A DNA stretch of 15,686 bases from Phycisphaerales bacterium. GTDB taxonomy: Bacteria; Planctomycetota; Phycisphaerae; Phycisphaerales; UBA1924. The position numbers and the translations under genes were made by a program. The stretch is from positions 1 through 15,686 of the forward strand of contig JAGVLZ010000084.1 of assembly GCA_020054055.1 (NCBI GenBank), read 5' to 3'. The notes beneath the pieces were generated by a model. It did no database searches. It worked only from the letters and a program-made list of their open reading frames with translations, and was not told the origin of the DNA. Of this stretch, positions 7,254 through 14,156 are shown in pieces (the stretch's first letter is position 1; each line of letters starts with the position of its first letter).

Positions 7254-7958
7254 ATGTCGGTCGCCAACGCCGTGACGAATGGAGCGGGAGCGTTCGATAT
7301 TTCGAGCGAGCCGGGCCGTTTGATTGTGGTGGAGGGGACAGACGGCGCCGGTCGATCGACCCACCTTGCGCTGCTGCGTGAATGGCTGGAAACGCGCGGC
7401 TACGGCGTGGCGCACACCGAACTCACGCGCGGCCGACTCGCCGGCGATGGGTTGCGCCGCGCCAAACTGGGCCACACGCTCGGTCGGCTGACGATGGACC
7501 TTCTGTATGCGTGCGACCTCGCGGATCGCATCGAGAACGAGATCATTCCCGCACTTCGCGCTGGTTTCGTGGTGCTGACCGACCGGTACACCTATTCGGT
7601 GATGGCGCGGTCGATCGTTCGGGGGACCGATCCCTCTTGGGTCCGCGATTTGTACCGGTTCGCGCCGAAGCCTCACGCCGTGTTTTATCTCAAGGTTGAC
7701 GTGCAGCAACTCACGCCGCGGGTTCTTTCGGCGGGGGGTTTCGACTACTGGGAGTCGGGGATGGATTTTCTTGGTGACAACGATGTCTACCGTTCTTTCG
7801 TGACATACCAGACTCGGCTGCTGAGGGTCTTCGACGAACTCTCGCTCAGTTATGGCTTCCAGAGCATCGACGCGACGCGAGACATTCATCCGGTGTTCAC
7901 GGACCTCACCACGGGAATACTTCGCGTGGTCTCCGATATGGAGGGGGTGCGGCCATGA
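7254..7958 (+). CDS. Thymidylate-kinase-like P-loop protein with Lys-to-Arg P-loop
   Basis: The 234-residue protein (from ATG 7254; TTG 7194 is possible) belongs to the thymidylate kinase fold. It shows VVEGTDGAGRSTHL (25-38) as P-loop, the helix LYACDLADRIENEIIPALRAG (84-104), and LTDRYTYSVMARSIVRG (108-124) with the DRY motif. The P-loop lysine, which holds the ATP phosphates in this superfamily, is Arg34 (codon 7353-7355). The REPG motif that contacts dTMP is also absent, replaced by TELTRGR (55-61). It could be an inactive paralogue, a kinase with altered chemistry, or one for another substrate. It aligns along its length with the product at 10781-11560. Its stop overlaps the CHAD gene start (ATGA), so the two are translated together. 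The fold is sure; dTMP kinase activity is doubtful. Confidence 0.85.
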   Translation: MSVANAVTNGAGAFDISSEPGRLIVVEGTDGAGRSTHLALLREWLETRGYGVAHTELTRGRLAGDGLRRAKLGHTLGRLTMDLLYACDLADRIENEIIPALRAGFVVLTDRYTYSVMARSIVRGTDPSWVRDLYRFAPKPHAVFYLKVDVQQLTPRVLSAGGFDYWESGMDFLGDNDVYRSFVTYQTRLLRVFDELSLSYGFQSIDATRDIHPVFTDLTTGILRVVSDMEGVRP

Positions 7959-8998
7959 GCGGGAGCAAGGCAAGCCACGCGGCGCATGGTCTGGGAGCGG
8001 GTTCCCCGTTCCACGAAGCGGCGTCGGTCGTGCTGAGGCGGCGCTTGAACACCGTCGCGGAATCGGTCGCGAAACTTCGTGATTCTCGCGACGTGCAGGT
8101 TGTGGAACCGGATGACATTCATCAGGTGCGGGTGAGCGTCCGCCGAGCCTCCGCGGCGATCGGCGTGTTCGGGCCTTGCGTTTCGTCTGACGGGCGGTTG
8201 CGGCGTGCGAAGAAGCGGCTCAAGAAACTGCGGCGCGCCATCGGCACCGCGCGGGCGTGCGACGTCGGACTCTCGTTGCTCGGCCACGACCGCAAGGCGT
8301 CCGATGTCATCGACGCGGAAGTGCTCCATCGTCTCGAACGGGTGTTGAGCAAACGCCGGGCTCGCTCGCTGGATCGCGTGCGCGAAGCGCTCGATCGGTT
8401 CTCACCGGGCCGATTGAAGCGTTGGGGCAAGCGGTTGACCAAGTCGATCGTTGCGTTGCACGACTCGGATGTTCCCGCGAGCGTTGTGACGCTCGGCTTG
8501 GCGGCTCGGCGTTCGCTGAGCGGGCTGGTGAGCGAGATCCGTGCGCTGGGCGCGGCCGACCTCGATCAGGCGTCCGGGCTTCACGAGTTGCGGCTGGCGG
8601 CGAAGCGGCTGCGGTACGCGACGGAGGTGTTCGGGCCTTGCTTCGAGCCGGAGCGGCTCGACGAAGCCGCGAAACTGCTGGTGCGCGTGCAGGATCGGCT
8701 GGGGGCGGCGAACGACCTCTCGGAGATCATCGCGTTGATCGACGATCGGATGTCTCGGGCCGATTCGCCTCGGGATTTCGCGGCGGTTCGCGCGATGTAC
8801 GCCGGGCGGTTCGAGGCGTGCCGGGCCGAGTTTGTGCCCTGGTGGCGCTCGACGGGTGAGCGTGAGTTGCTCGCGGCGTATCGGGGGCTGGTTTCGCCCT
8901 CAAGCGGCGGCGATTCGGTCGGGATCGCGGATCACGAGGTGTTGAGTCGAGGCCAAATCATGCCGATAACTCCCGGAGTCAACGGGAGCAAGGCGTGA
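7955..8998 (+). CDS. CHAD-domain protein (probable polyphosphate-binding)
   Basis: CHAD is a helical domain with conserved histidines and many basic residues that in characterised members binds inorganic polyphosphate. The 347-residue protein shows both repeats: DIHQVRVSVRRASA (54-67) with the basic stretch RLRRAKKRLKKLRRAIG (81-97) and ARACDV (99-104), then LHELRLAAKRLRYATEVFG (209-227). The paired H-x-x-R-x-x-x(K/R)-R-x-R patterns are diagnostic. There is no CYTH domain, signal peptide or membrane segment, so it is a stand-alone cytoplasmic CHAD protein. Both ends overlap neighbouring genes (ATGA with the upstream kinase, GTGA with the Ppx/GppA gene), which ties its expression to a polyphosphate-type phosphatase. 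Confidence 0.92.
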   Translation: MSGSKASHAAHGLGAGSPFHEAASVVLRRRLNTVAESVAKLRDSRDVQVVEPDDIHQVRVSVRRASAAIGVFGPCVSSDGRLRRAKKRLKKLRRAIGTARACDVGLSLLGHDRKASDVIDAEVLHRLERVLSKRRARSLDRVREALDRFSPGRLKRWGKRLTKSIVALHDSDVPASVVTLGLAARRSLSGLVSEIRALGAADLDQASGLHELRLAAKRLRYATEVFGPCFEPERLDEAAKLLVRVQDRLGAANDLSEIIALIDDRMSRADSPRDFAAVRAMYAGRFEACRAEFVPWWRSTGERELLAAYRGLVSPSSGGDSVGIADHEVLSRGQIMPITPGVNGSKA

Positions 8999-10671
8999 AC
9001 GTCGCTGGACAGAACGGGAACGGTTCACCCGCGGTCCATGGTCCCCGCCGCCTCGCGGCGATCGATGTCGGCACGAACAGCCTCCGGCTCATCATCGCGG
9101 AGGCCTCGGTCGATTCGACGTATCGGATCCTCGATGATGAGAAAGCGGTGACTCGCCTCGGAAGGGGGCTCGCGAGCACCGGGCGTTTGCAGCCGGAAGC
9201 GATGGAGGAGTCCATCCTCGCGATCACGCGGATGAAGGAGATCGCCGAGGGGTACGGCGTGAGCATGCTGCGCGTGATCGGGACGTCGGCGGTTCGCGAG
9301 GCGGAGAACGGCCCGATCTTTTGCGACATGGTTCGGGAGCGGACGAAGTTGACGCTGGTCCCAATCACGGCCGAGGAGGAAGCGCGGCTCGCGTACCTCA
9401 GCGCTGCGCACGCCTTCGACCTGCGCGAGTCGTCGTGTGCGGTCGTCGATATCGGGGGGGGGAGCACCGAGATCGTGGTCTCCTCCGGGGGGATCATCGA
9501 GCAGGTCTACACGCTGAAACTCGGCGCGGTCCGTCTGACCGAGATGTTCGCCGGAGCGGAGTCGCCTGGGAATGACTCGGCGTTTCGGGCGCTGCGGAAA
9601 TATGTGCGCAAGAGCCTCCGCGAGGCGGTCGGCACGCCGCCGATCGTGCCGCAGTTCATGATCGGGACGGGCGGGACATTCACGACCGTCGCGGCGGTGT
9701 CGATGCACCGCGGGGCGGCGCTGCGGGACACGAGCATGTTGCCCTTTGCGATGCGCGGGCACGAGATGCAGCGGTCCGAGATCCGGCACACGCTCGATTG
9801 GCTGCGGCATGTGCCGGTGAAGGCGCGTCTGCGCGTTCCCGGGTTGAGCGCCGATCGCGCGGAGATCATCATCGCGGGGCTGGCGATCGTCGAGGGTGTC
9901 ATGAAGCACCTCGGGGCGAACAGTGCGCGCGTGCACGACCGGGGAATTCGCGACGGCCTTCTGCTCACGATGCTGGGCGAGATCTACCCCTCGGCGGAGA
10001 AGCAGCGCCTCGTCCCGGTGGACCGGCTGCGTTCGGCGCGCCATTTCGCGTTGAACTGCCGATTCGAGGAGCAGCACTCGGTCCATGTCGCGGACCTCTC
10101 GCTCCAGATTTTCGACCAGATGGTCGAGCAGCGTTCCGACCTGCTGGGCGAGCACGGCACCGCGGCGGCGAGGGAGATTCTGCACGTCGCGGCGCTGCTG
10201 CACGATGTCGGCTACTTCATCAACTACTCGAAGCATCACAAGCACAGTTATCACCTCATCGTTCACAGCGACCTTCCCGGATTCACGCACCGCGAACTGG
10301 AGGTCATCGCGAACATCGCGAGGTATCACCGGCGCGCGGAGCCGAAACTCAAGCACCCGACCTTCGCGAAACTCACCGAAGCGGATCGGTTGTTCGTCGG
10401 CCGGCTCTCGGCGATTCTTCGCGCGGCGGACGGGCTGGACCGAACGCACACCCAGGCGGTTCGCGGGGTCCGGCTCAGGCTGGTCGGCGACGAGGCGACG
10501 TTTATCCTGGAATCGGAGGAAGAGCCCTCCGTGGATATGTGGGGTTCCGACCGGAAGGGGCGGATGTTCGAGAAGATGTTCAGACTGACGCCGCGGTTCG
10601 AGTGGGCGGGTCTGTCGCGGGCGGGGGTTTCCGCGCGGGGGCGCGAGGCCGTGCCGCAGCGAAAGAACTAG
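8995..10671 (+). CDS. Ppx/GppA family phosphatase with C-terminal HD domain
   Basis: The 558-residue protein begins at a GTG overlapping the CHAD stop (GTGA). Its N-terminal actin-like Ppx/GppA domain (about 18-335) has AAIDVGTNSLRLI (21-33), VIGTSAVREAENG (94-106), the TAEEEARLAY segment (125-134) with the catalytic-type glutamate, VVDIGGGSTEIVV (150-162) and MIGTGGTFTTVAAV (222-235). The C-terminal half (about 345-540) is an HD domain with His361/His364, LLHDVGYF (401-408), histidines around 414-424, and AADGLDRTH (477-485). Members hydrolyse polyphosphate (exopolyphosphatase) or pppGpp; sequence alone cannot separate these. Linkage to CHAD favours polyphosphate. The likely HD metal ligands all look retained. 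The protein is cytoplasmic, with no membrane segment. Confidence 0.94.
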   Translation: MNVAGQNGNGSPAVHGPRRLAAIDVGTNSLRLIIAEASVDSTYRILDDEKAVTRLGRGLASTGRLQPEAMEESILAITRMKEIAEGYGVSMLRVIGTSAVREAENGPIFCDMVRERTKLTLVPITAEEEARLAYLSAAHAFDLRESSCAVVDIGGGSTEIVVSSGGIIEQVYTLKLGAVRLTEMFAGAESPGNDSAFRALRKYVRKSLREAVGTPPIVPQFMIGTGGTFTTVAAVSMHRGAALRDTSMLPFAMRGHEMQRSEIRHTLDWLRHVPVKARLRVPGLSADRAEIIIAGLAIVEGVMKHLGANSARVHDRGIRDGLLLTMLGEIYPSAEKQRLVPVDRLRSARHFALNCRFEEQHSVHVADLSLQIFDQMVEQRSDLLGEHGTAAAREILHVAALLHDVGYFINYSKHHKHSYHLIVHSDLPGFTHRELEVIANIARYHRRAEPKLKHPTFAKLTEADRLFVGRLSAILRAADGLDRTHTQAVRGVRLRLVGDEATFILESEEEPSVDMWGSDRKGRMFEKMFRLTPRFEWAGLSRAGVSARGREAVPQRKN

Positions 10672-10699
10672 GAGTCCCGAATGTTCCTCCGCGCGGCTC

Positions 10700-10716
10700 A
10701 CCCCGGCGATCGGGGT
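10700..10716 (+). terminator. Short GC hairpin after the Ppx/GppA gene, weak terminator candidate
   Basis: ACCCCG (10700-10705) pairs perfectly with CGGGGT (10711-10716) around a 5-nt loop, 28 bp after the stop codon. There is no T-run behind it, so it would be an incomplete intrinsic terminator at best. It separates the three-gene operon from the second kinase-like gene. Confidence 0.3.
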
Positions 10717-10746
10717 CTGGTCGTTCGGCGCCGGCCGCCCACCGGA

Positions 10747-10752
10747 TAGAAT
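10747..10752 (+). promoter_or_regulatory. Possible -10 box before the second thymidylate-kinase-like gene
   Basis: TAGAAT differs from TATAAT at one position. A poor -35 (TTCGGC, 10724-10729) lies 17 bp upstream. Transcription would begin near 10759, after the ATG at 10751, which supports the ATG at 10781 as the real start. This suggests the second kinase gene can be expressed separately from the upstream operon. Confidence 0.35.
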
Positions 10753-10780
10753 GCCGCGTCTTGCGGATCGACCGACCAAC

Positions 10781-11560
10781 ATGCCAAACGACCGATTCAA
10801 TCAGTACGCGGAACTGGGCGACCTTCCCGGCAAACTCTTCGTCGTCGAAGGGATCGACGGCTCGGGGAAGAGCACGCAGTTGGACCTTCTGCGCAAGTGG
10901 CTCGTTTCGCAGGGGTACTGCGTTTCATTCAGCGAGTGGAACAGTTCGCCCCTGGTGCGCGACATCACGAAGTTCGGGAAGGCGAACCGGCTGCTCAGCC
11001 CGCTGACGTTCAGCATGATCCACGCGGCCGACTTCGCGGATCGGATGGAGCGGGCGATCCTGCCTCCGCTGAGGGCCGGCGCGGTGGTGCTGGCGGATCG
11101 TTACATCTACACGGCGTTCGCGCGCGACATCGCGCGTGGGATGGATGTCGATTATGTGCGTCGGCTGTACCGATTTGCGCCGAGGCCGACGGTCGCGCTG
11201 TATTTTCGCGTGCCGCTGGATGAGGCGCTGGACCGGATCCTGAGCGGCCGGCCCGAGTTGAAATACTACGAAGCCGGGATGGACCTCGGGCTGAGCATGG
11301 ACCCGTACAAATCCTTCGAGATTTTTCAGGGTCGGATCCTCGACAACTACGAGAAGATGGTGGACGAGTTCGGTCTGAGCGTGATCGACGCGACGCAGCC
11401 CATCGCCAAGCAACAGGCGATGGTCCGTCGGCTTATCGAGCCTCACCTGACGAATGTCATCAAGATGCCGATCATTCCCCACGCCGAGGTGCTCAGCAAG
11501 GAGCGGCTCAGCGGTCGTTACCTCGACGAGGTGGAGTTAGAGACGCCGGACTCGTATTGA
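10781..11560 (+). CDS. Thymidylate-kinase-like protein with intact P-loop
   Basis: The 259-residue protein (an in-frame ATG at 10751 would add 10 residues) has the thymidylate kinase fold. It shows FVVEGIDGSGKSTQLDLL (20-37) with Lys30, MIHAADFADRMERAILPPLRAG (79-100), LADRYIYTAFARDIARG (104-120) with the DRY motif, RRLYRFAPRP (127-136), and YYEAGMD (162-168) in the lid area. The nucleotide-binding P-loop looks functional. The dTMP-contacting REPG motif is replaced by SEWNSSP (51-57), so the acceptor may not be dTMP. About 40 extra residues follow the kinase core. It is clearly paralogous to the protein at 7254-7958, sharing LRAG-VVL-DRY, RLYRFAP-like and IDAT segments. It lies 109 bp after the Ppx/GppA gene. 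Annotation pipelines would call it dTMP kinase; whether it is the housekeeping enzyme cannot be told. Confidence 0.88.
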   Translation: MPNDRFNQYAELGDLPGKLFVVEGIDGSGKSTQLDLLRKWLVSQGYCVSFSEWNSSPLVRDITKFGKANRLLSPLTFSMIHAADFADRMERAILPPLRAGAVVLADRYIYTAFARDIARGMDVDYVRRLYRFAPRPTVALYFRVPLDEALDRILSGRPELKYYEAGMDLGLSMDPYKSFEIFQGRILDNYEKMVDEFGLSVIDATQPIAKQQAMVRRLIEPHLTNVIKMPIIPHAEVLSKERLSGRYLDEVELETPDSY

Positions 11561-11579
11561 TCCCGGCGGCACGCCCCTC

Positions 11580-11664
11580 GGCCCCGTGGCGGAACGGCAG
11601 ACGCAGCGGACTTAAAATCCGCTTCTCGGAAACGGGAGTGTGGGTTCGACTCCCACCGGGGCCA
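11580..11664 (+). tRNA. tRNA-Leu (anticodon UAA)
   Basis: The 85-nt gene folds into a class II cloverleaf. The acceptor stem GGCCCCG (11580-11586) pairs fully with CGGGGCC (11657-11663), with discriminator A at 11664. The anticodon stem GCGGA/TCCGC (11606-11610/11618-11622) encloses CTTAAAA, giving anticodon TAA at 11613-11615. A long variable arm occupies about 11623-11639. The T arm GTGGG-TTCGACT-CCCAC spans 11640-11656. The long variable arm, A discriminator and anticodon all agree with leucine. CCA is not encoded and must be added after transcription. No integrase or repeated attachment half is seen beside it. Confidence 0.97.
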
Positions 11665-11735
11665 TTTCGAGTGTCAATTTGGAGAGGTTCGCATCGTTCC
11701 GGTTGATGGGATTGGCCGGCAAATGTCGAAACTCA

Positions 11736-11764
11736 TTGCCCGGCCTCGAGTTAGGGGTTACGCT
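11736..11764 (+). promoter_or_regulatory. Possible sigma-70-type promoter of the pseudopilin gene
   Basis: TTGCCC (11736-11741) and TACGCT (11759-11764) are spaced by 17 bp. Both boxes are only partial matches. Transcription would start near 11771, just before a strong GC palindrome in the leader. Confidence 0.25.
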
Positions 11765-11773
11765 TCGTTGTCG

Positions 11774-11797
11774 GCGCGTCCCCCCGGGGGGGGCGCA
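11774..11797. repeat. GC palindrome with C6-G8 tract in the pseudopilin leader
   Basis: Six C (11780-11785) run directly into eight G (11786-11793), flanked by GCGC on the left and CGC on the right. The two sides are almost perfectly complementary. The stretch ends about 17 nt before the pseudopilin start, so an RNA hairpin could affect its translation, and the homopolymer runs could vary in length. Confidence 0.5.
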
Positions 11798-11813
11798 TTT
11801 GAGCGGAGAAAGG

Positions 11814-12626
11814 ATGCGGCGACCAGCGCGGCGACCTCGTGGTGGGAATGGCCCGACCTTCGCGCGAACGCGGAGCGGCTTTACGCTCATCGAGATTCTG
11901 GTCTCGCTCGCAGTCATCGCGGTGCTGCTCGCGCTCCTTTTGCCGGCGCTCGGGAAGGGGATGGCGCGGGCGCGATCGTTCCGATGCCAGATGAACCTGC
12001 GCAGCATCGCGTTCGATTTCACCGTGTTCGGCGATCCGGCGATCCGCGGCACGCGCGGGACCGACGAGGCGACGTATGGCGCGAACCGTTTCTCGCTCGA
12101 GACATTCATCGAGAGCGGGTACCGGGTTGATGAGTTCTGGCCGAAGGAAGAGCCCCGGTCGATCGTGACGCGCACGGCGGATTCCGATGAGGACGCCATG
12201 CGTTGTCCGGGGGTGCCGGGGGATATTCAGTTGCGGCGTTCGACGCCATGCCGGGCGGGAGCGGTGACGCCTTCGCAGAATGTTTCGTTCGGGTTCAACT
12301 CTCGCCTGTTCAGGATTGAGACGGTGGATGGCCGGGGTCGGCCGAGGACGGTCGAGGTCACGCTGACGCCGGATATTCTCAGCCGCGGGCTGGTTCCTCT
12401 CGCGTGGGACATCGACGGCGCGTCGGCGGCGCGGAGGGGGGACGTGCCTCATTTCTCAGCGCCCTCGCTCGACAGTCGCGGGCCCTACAGCGGCGACCGC
12501 CTGTGGTGGCCCGGATTACGGCACGGCGGTCAGGGACAGTTCGCGTTGATCGATGGGAGCGTGCATTCCACGGCGAGCCCGCTGTCGCGGCCGGGTTGGC
12601 AGTGGGGGTACCAGCCGCATCCCTAG
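11814..12626 (+). CDS. Type II secretion/type IV pilin-like protein with H-X9-DG motif
   Basis: The ATG at 11814 follows GGAG (11805-11808) at 5 nt; upstream in-frame starts lie in or near the tRNA gene and are rejected. The 270-residue protein has a basic 22-residue leader, then the prepilin peptidase site SG-FTLIE (Gly22/Phe23, Glu27) and one hydrophobic helix (about 23-46, LVSLAVIAVLLALLLPAL). Near the C-terminus HGGQGQFALIDG (237-248) fits exactly the H-X9-DG processing-associated signature seen in the large pseudopilin-like families of planctomycetes. It should be an inner-membrane, periplasm-facing protein cleaved by prepilin peptidase. Specific function is unknown. No other secretion or pilus gene is nearby. 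The histidine kinase gene starts 12 bp downstream, so the two are probably co-transcribed. Confidence 0.9.
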   Translation: MRRPARRPRGGNGPTFARTRSGFTLIEILVSLAVIAVLLALLLPALGKGMARARSFRCQMNLRSIAFDFTVFGDPAIRGTRGTDEATYGANRFSLETFIESGYRVDEFWPKEEPRSIVTRTADSDEDAMRCPGVPGDIQLRRSTPCRAGAVTPSQNVSFGFNSRLFRIETVDGRGRPRTVEVTLTPDILSRGLVPLAWDIDGASAARRGDVPHFSAPSLDSRGPYSGDRLWWPGLRHGGQGQFALIDGSVHSTASPLSRPGWQWGYQPHP

Positions 12627-12638
12627 GATTCCATCGGG

Positions 12639-14156
12639 ATGTCCCTTCAGACCAAGTTCGCGGTGCTCCTGACGCTCCTCGCGGTGACGACCGCGTCGAT
12701 CCTGGCGGTTGCGCTGTCGTTCGGCGGGTTTCTGGAGCGCGAACTGGTCAAGCCCTTCGAGCGGACCACCACGTCGCTCAGGCGGCTCGACGAACTCAAG
12801 GATCGTGCGGGACAACTCGCCCGGATTTTGAGGGATCGGACATCGCCGGATGATGCCGCTCGCGCGTCCTACGAGAATGCCTACGAAAACGTGATCGTGG
12901 CGCTGAAGAGGCTCGATTTTGAGCGGGCATGGCACGAGAGCGTCGGGGCGGGCACGGCGGAGGCGCTCACCAGTCAGGTGGCCGAGGCGAGGCGGCTGGC
13001 GTCGGCGTGGTTCGTTGACGGCGATCACGCCGCGGGAGTGGCGGCGCTCGGAGCGCACGATCGCATGCTCTCGCTGGTTGAGGCGATCGAGCGCCGTCTG
13101 ATCAGCGATGCGCCCACCGCGCTGGCGTATGGAGACGATCTGCGGCGTATCCACGGCACGATGACGTATTCCGGGATCGTGGCGGCCGCGCTCTTCGTCG
13201 TGCTGTGCGTGATGTTCTTCAGGCGGTGGGTGGTCAAGCCGGCGCGGCTGCTCCGCGAGGCGGCGGTGCGGATCGGCGCCGGTGATTTTCAGCATCGCGT
13301 CGGGGTGAAGACGGACGATGAGCTCGGCGTCCTGAGCCGAGAGGTGAATCGAATGGCGGAGTTGGTCGCGTCGATGCAGGCGGAGGCGGTCGAGAAAGAG
13401 CGGCTCGCGGCGACGGGGGAGATGGTTCGGCGCCTGGTGCACAACATCCGCAATCCCCTTTCCGCGATCCGGGGGCTGGCGGAGATGTCGAGCCGTCGCG
13501 GGGTGTCGGCCGACGCGGTGAAGGCGAATCAGTCCCAGATTATCGAGTCCGTGGACCGGTTCGATCGGTGGCTGACGGACCTGCTGAGCGTGACGGTGCC
13601 GAAGGGGCTCAGCCCGGAGTCTGTCGAGGTCGGGCCCTGGCTGCGTGGGCTTGTCGAGTCGCATCGTCCGCTGGCGCGGATGCGCGGCGTATCGTTGCAG
13701 TGCGATGTGACGGGGCCGGAGCGGGCGTGGTTCGATCCCAGGCATTTGGAGCAGGCGATTGTCTCGATACTGACGAACGCGCTTCAGGCATCGCCAGAGG
13801 GATCGGCGGTGCGGGTGGCGTCGGGATTCTTGGATCAGACGTGGATGATTTCGGTTTCGGATCAGGGGGCCGGGGTTGCGCCGGATTTGGTGGAGAAGAT
13901 CTTTCGACCCTACTTCACCACCAAGCGTGATGGCACTGGCATCGGTCTTGCAATCTCTCGTGAAGTCGTGCGGGGTCACGGCGGAGAAATCACGGTTGAA
14001 TCCCCCGCGGAAGGCGGTTCGGTGTTTTGTATTCGGCTTCCGATAGGGATGTTTCAGCCAAACCACGCGGTTGATCCGAGCCAACTGGCTGGGATCATCA
14101 CGGAGCGAGAGAGCAAATGGGATCCATCCTCATCATCGAAGACGAGCCCGGCCTGA
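12639..14156 (+). CDS. NtrB-like membrane sensor histidine kinase
   Basis: The 505-residue kinase has two membrane helices (about 7-29 and 178-196) around a roughly 150-residue, mostly helical periplasmic sensor region. A HAMP linker (about 196-250), dimerisation/phosphoacceptor domain and ATPase domain follow. The H-box reads LVHNIRNPLSAIRG (266-279): His268 is the phosphorylated residue, but the next residue is Asn269 instead of the usual Glu or Asp. ATP-lid boxes are intact: SILTNALQAS (376-385, Asn380), DQGAG (408-412), YFTTKRDGTGIGLA (425-438). The last 13 codons overlap the downstream activator gene by 40 nt, so the two form a two-component pair. The signal sensed is not known. Confidence 0.93.
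   Translation: MSLQTKFAVLLTLLAVTTASILAVALSFGGFLERELVKPFERTTTSLRRLDELKDRAGQLARILRDRTSPDDAARASYENAYENVIVALKRLDFERAWHESVGAGTAEALTSQVAEARRLASAWFVDGDHAAGVAALGAHDRMLSLVEAIERRLISDAPTALAYGDDLRRIHGTMTYSGIVAAALFVVLCVMFFRRWVVKPARLLREAAVRIGAGDFQHRVGVKTDDELGVLSREVNRMAELVASMQAEAVEKERLAATGEMVRRLVHNIRNPLSAIRGLAEMSSRRGVSADAVKANQSQIIESVDRFDRWLTDLLSVTVPKGLSPESVEVGPWLRGLVESHRPLARMRGVSLQCDVTGPERAWFDPRHLEQAIVSILTNALQASPEGSAVRVASGFLDQTWMISVSDQGAGVAPDLVEKIFRPYFTTKRDGTGIGLAISREVVRGHGGEITVESPAEGGSVFCIRLPIGMFQPNHAVDPSQLAGIITERESKWDPSSSSKTSPA
13937..13952 (+). promoter_or_regulatory. Candidate sigma-54 promoter inside the histidine kinase gene
   Basis: TGGCATCGGTCTTGCA matches the sigma-54 consensus TGGCAYRNNNNTTGCW at every defined position except the R, with exact GG-N10-GC spacing. 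It would start transcription near 13963, about 155 nt before the sigma-54 activator gene. The bases also encode the GIGLA part of the kinase ATP-binding G2 box, so part of the match is forced by protein sequence. Confidence 0.4.

Noticed and set aside
10751..10780. ATG at 10751 as start of the second kinase-like gene
   Set aside because: It overlaps the best -10 box (10747-10752) and adds ten residues with no family match; the ATG at 10781 is preferred, though not proven.
9025..10800. Minus-strand open frame of 591 codons opposite the Ppx/GppA gene
   Set aside because: Low-complexity basic translation with no motif, exactly opposite a well-supported gene.
11580..11664. tRNA-Leu as an integration site of a mobile element
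   Set aside because: No integrase and no direct repeat of the tRNA 3' end was seen; the downstream genes look chromosomal.
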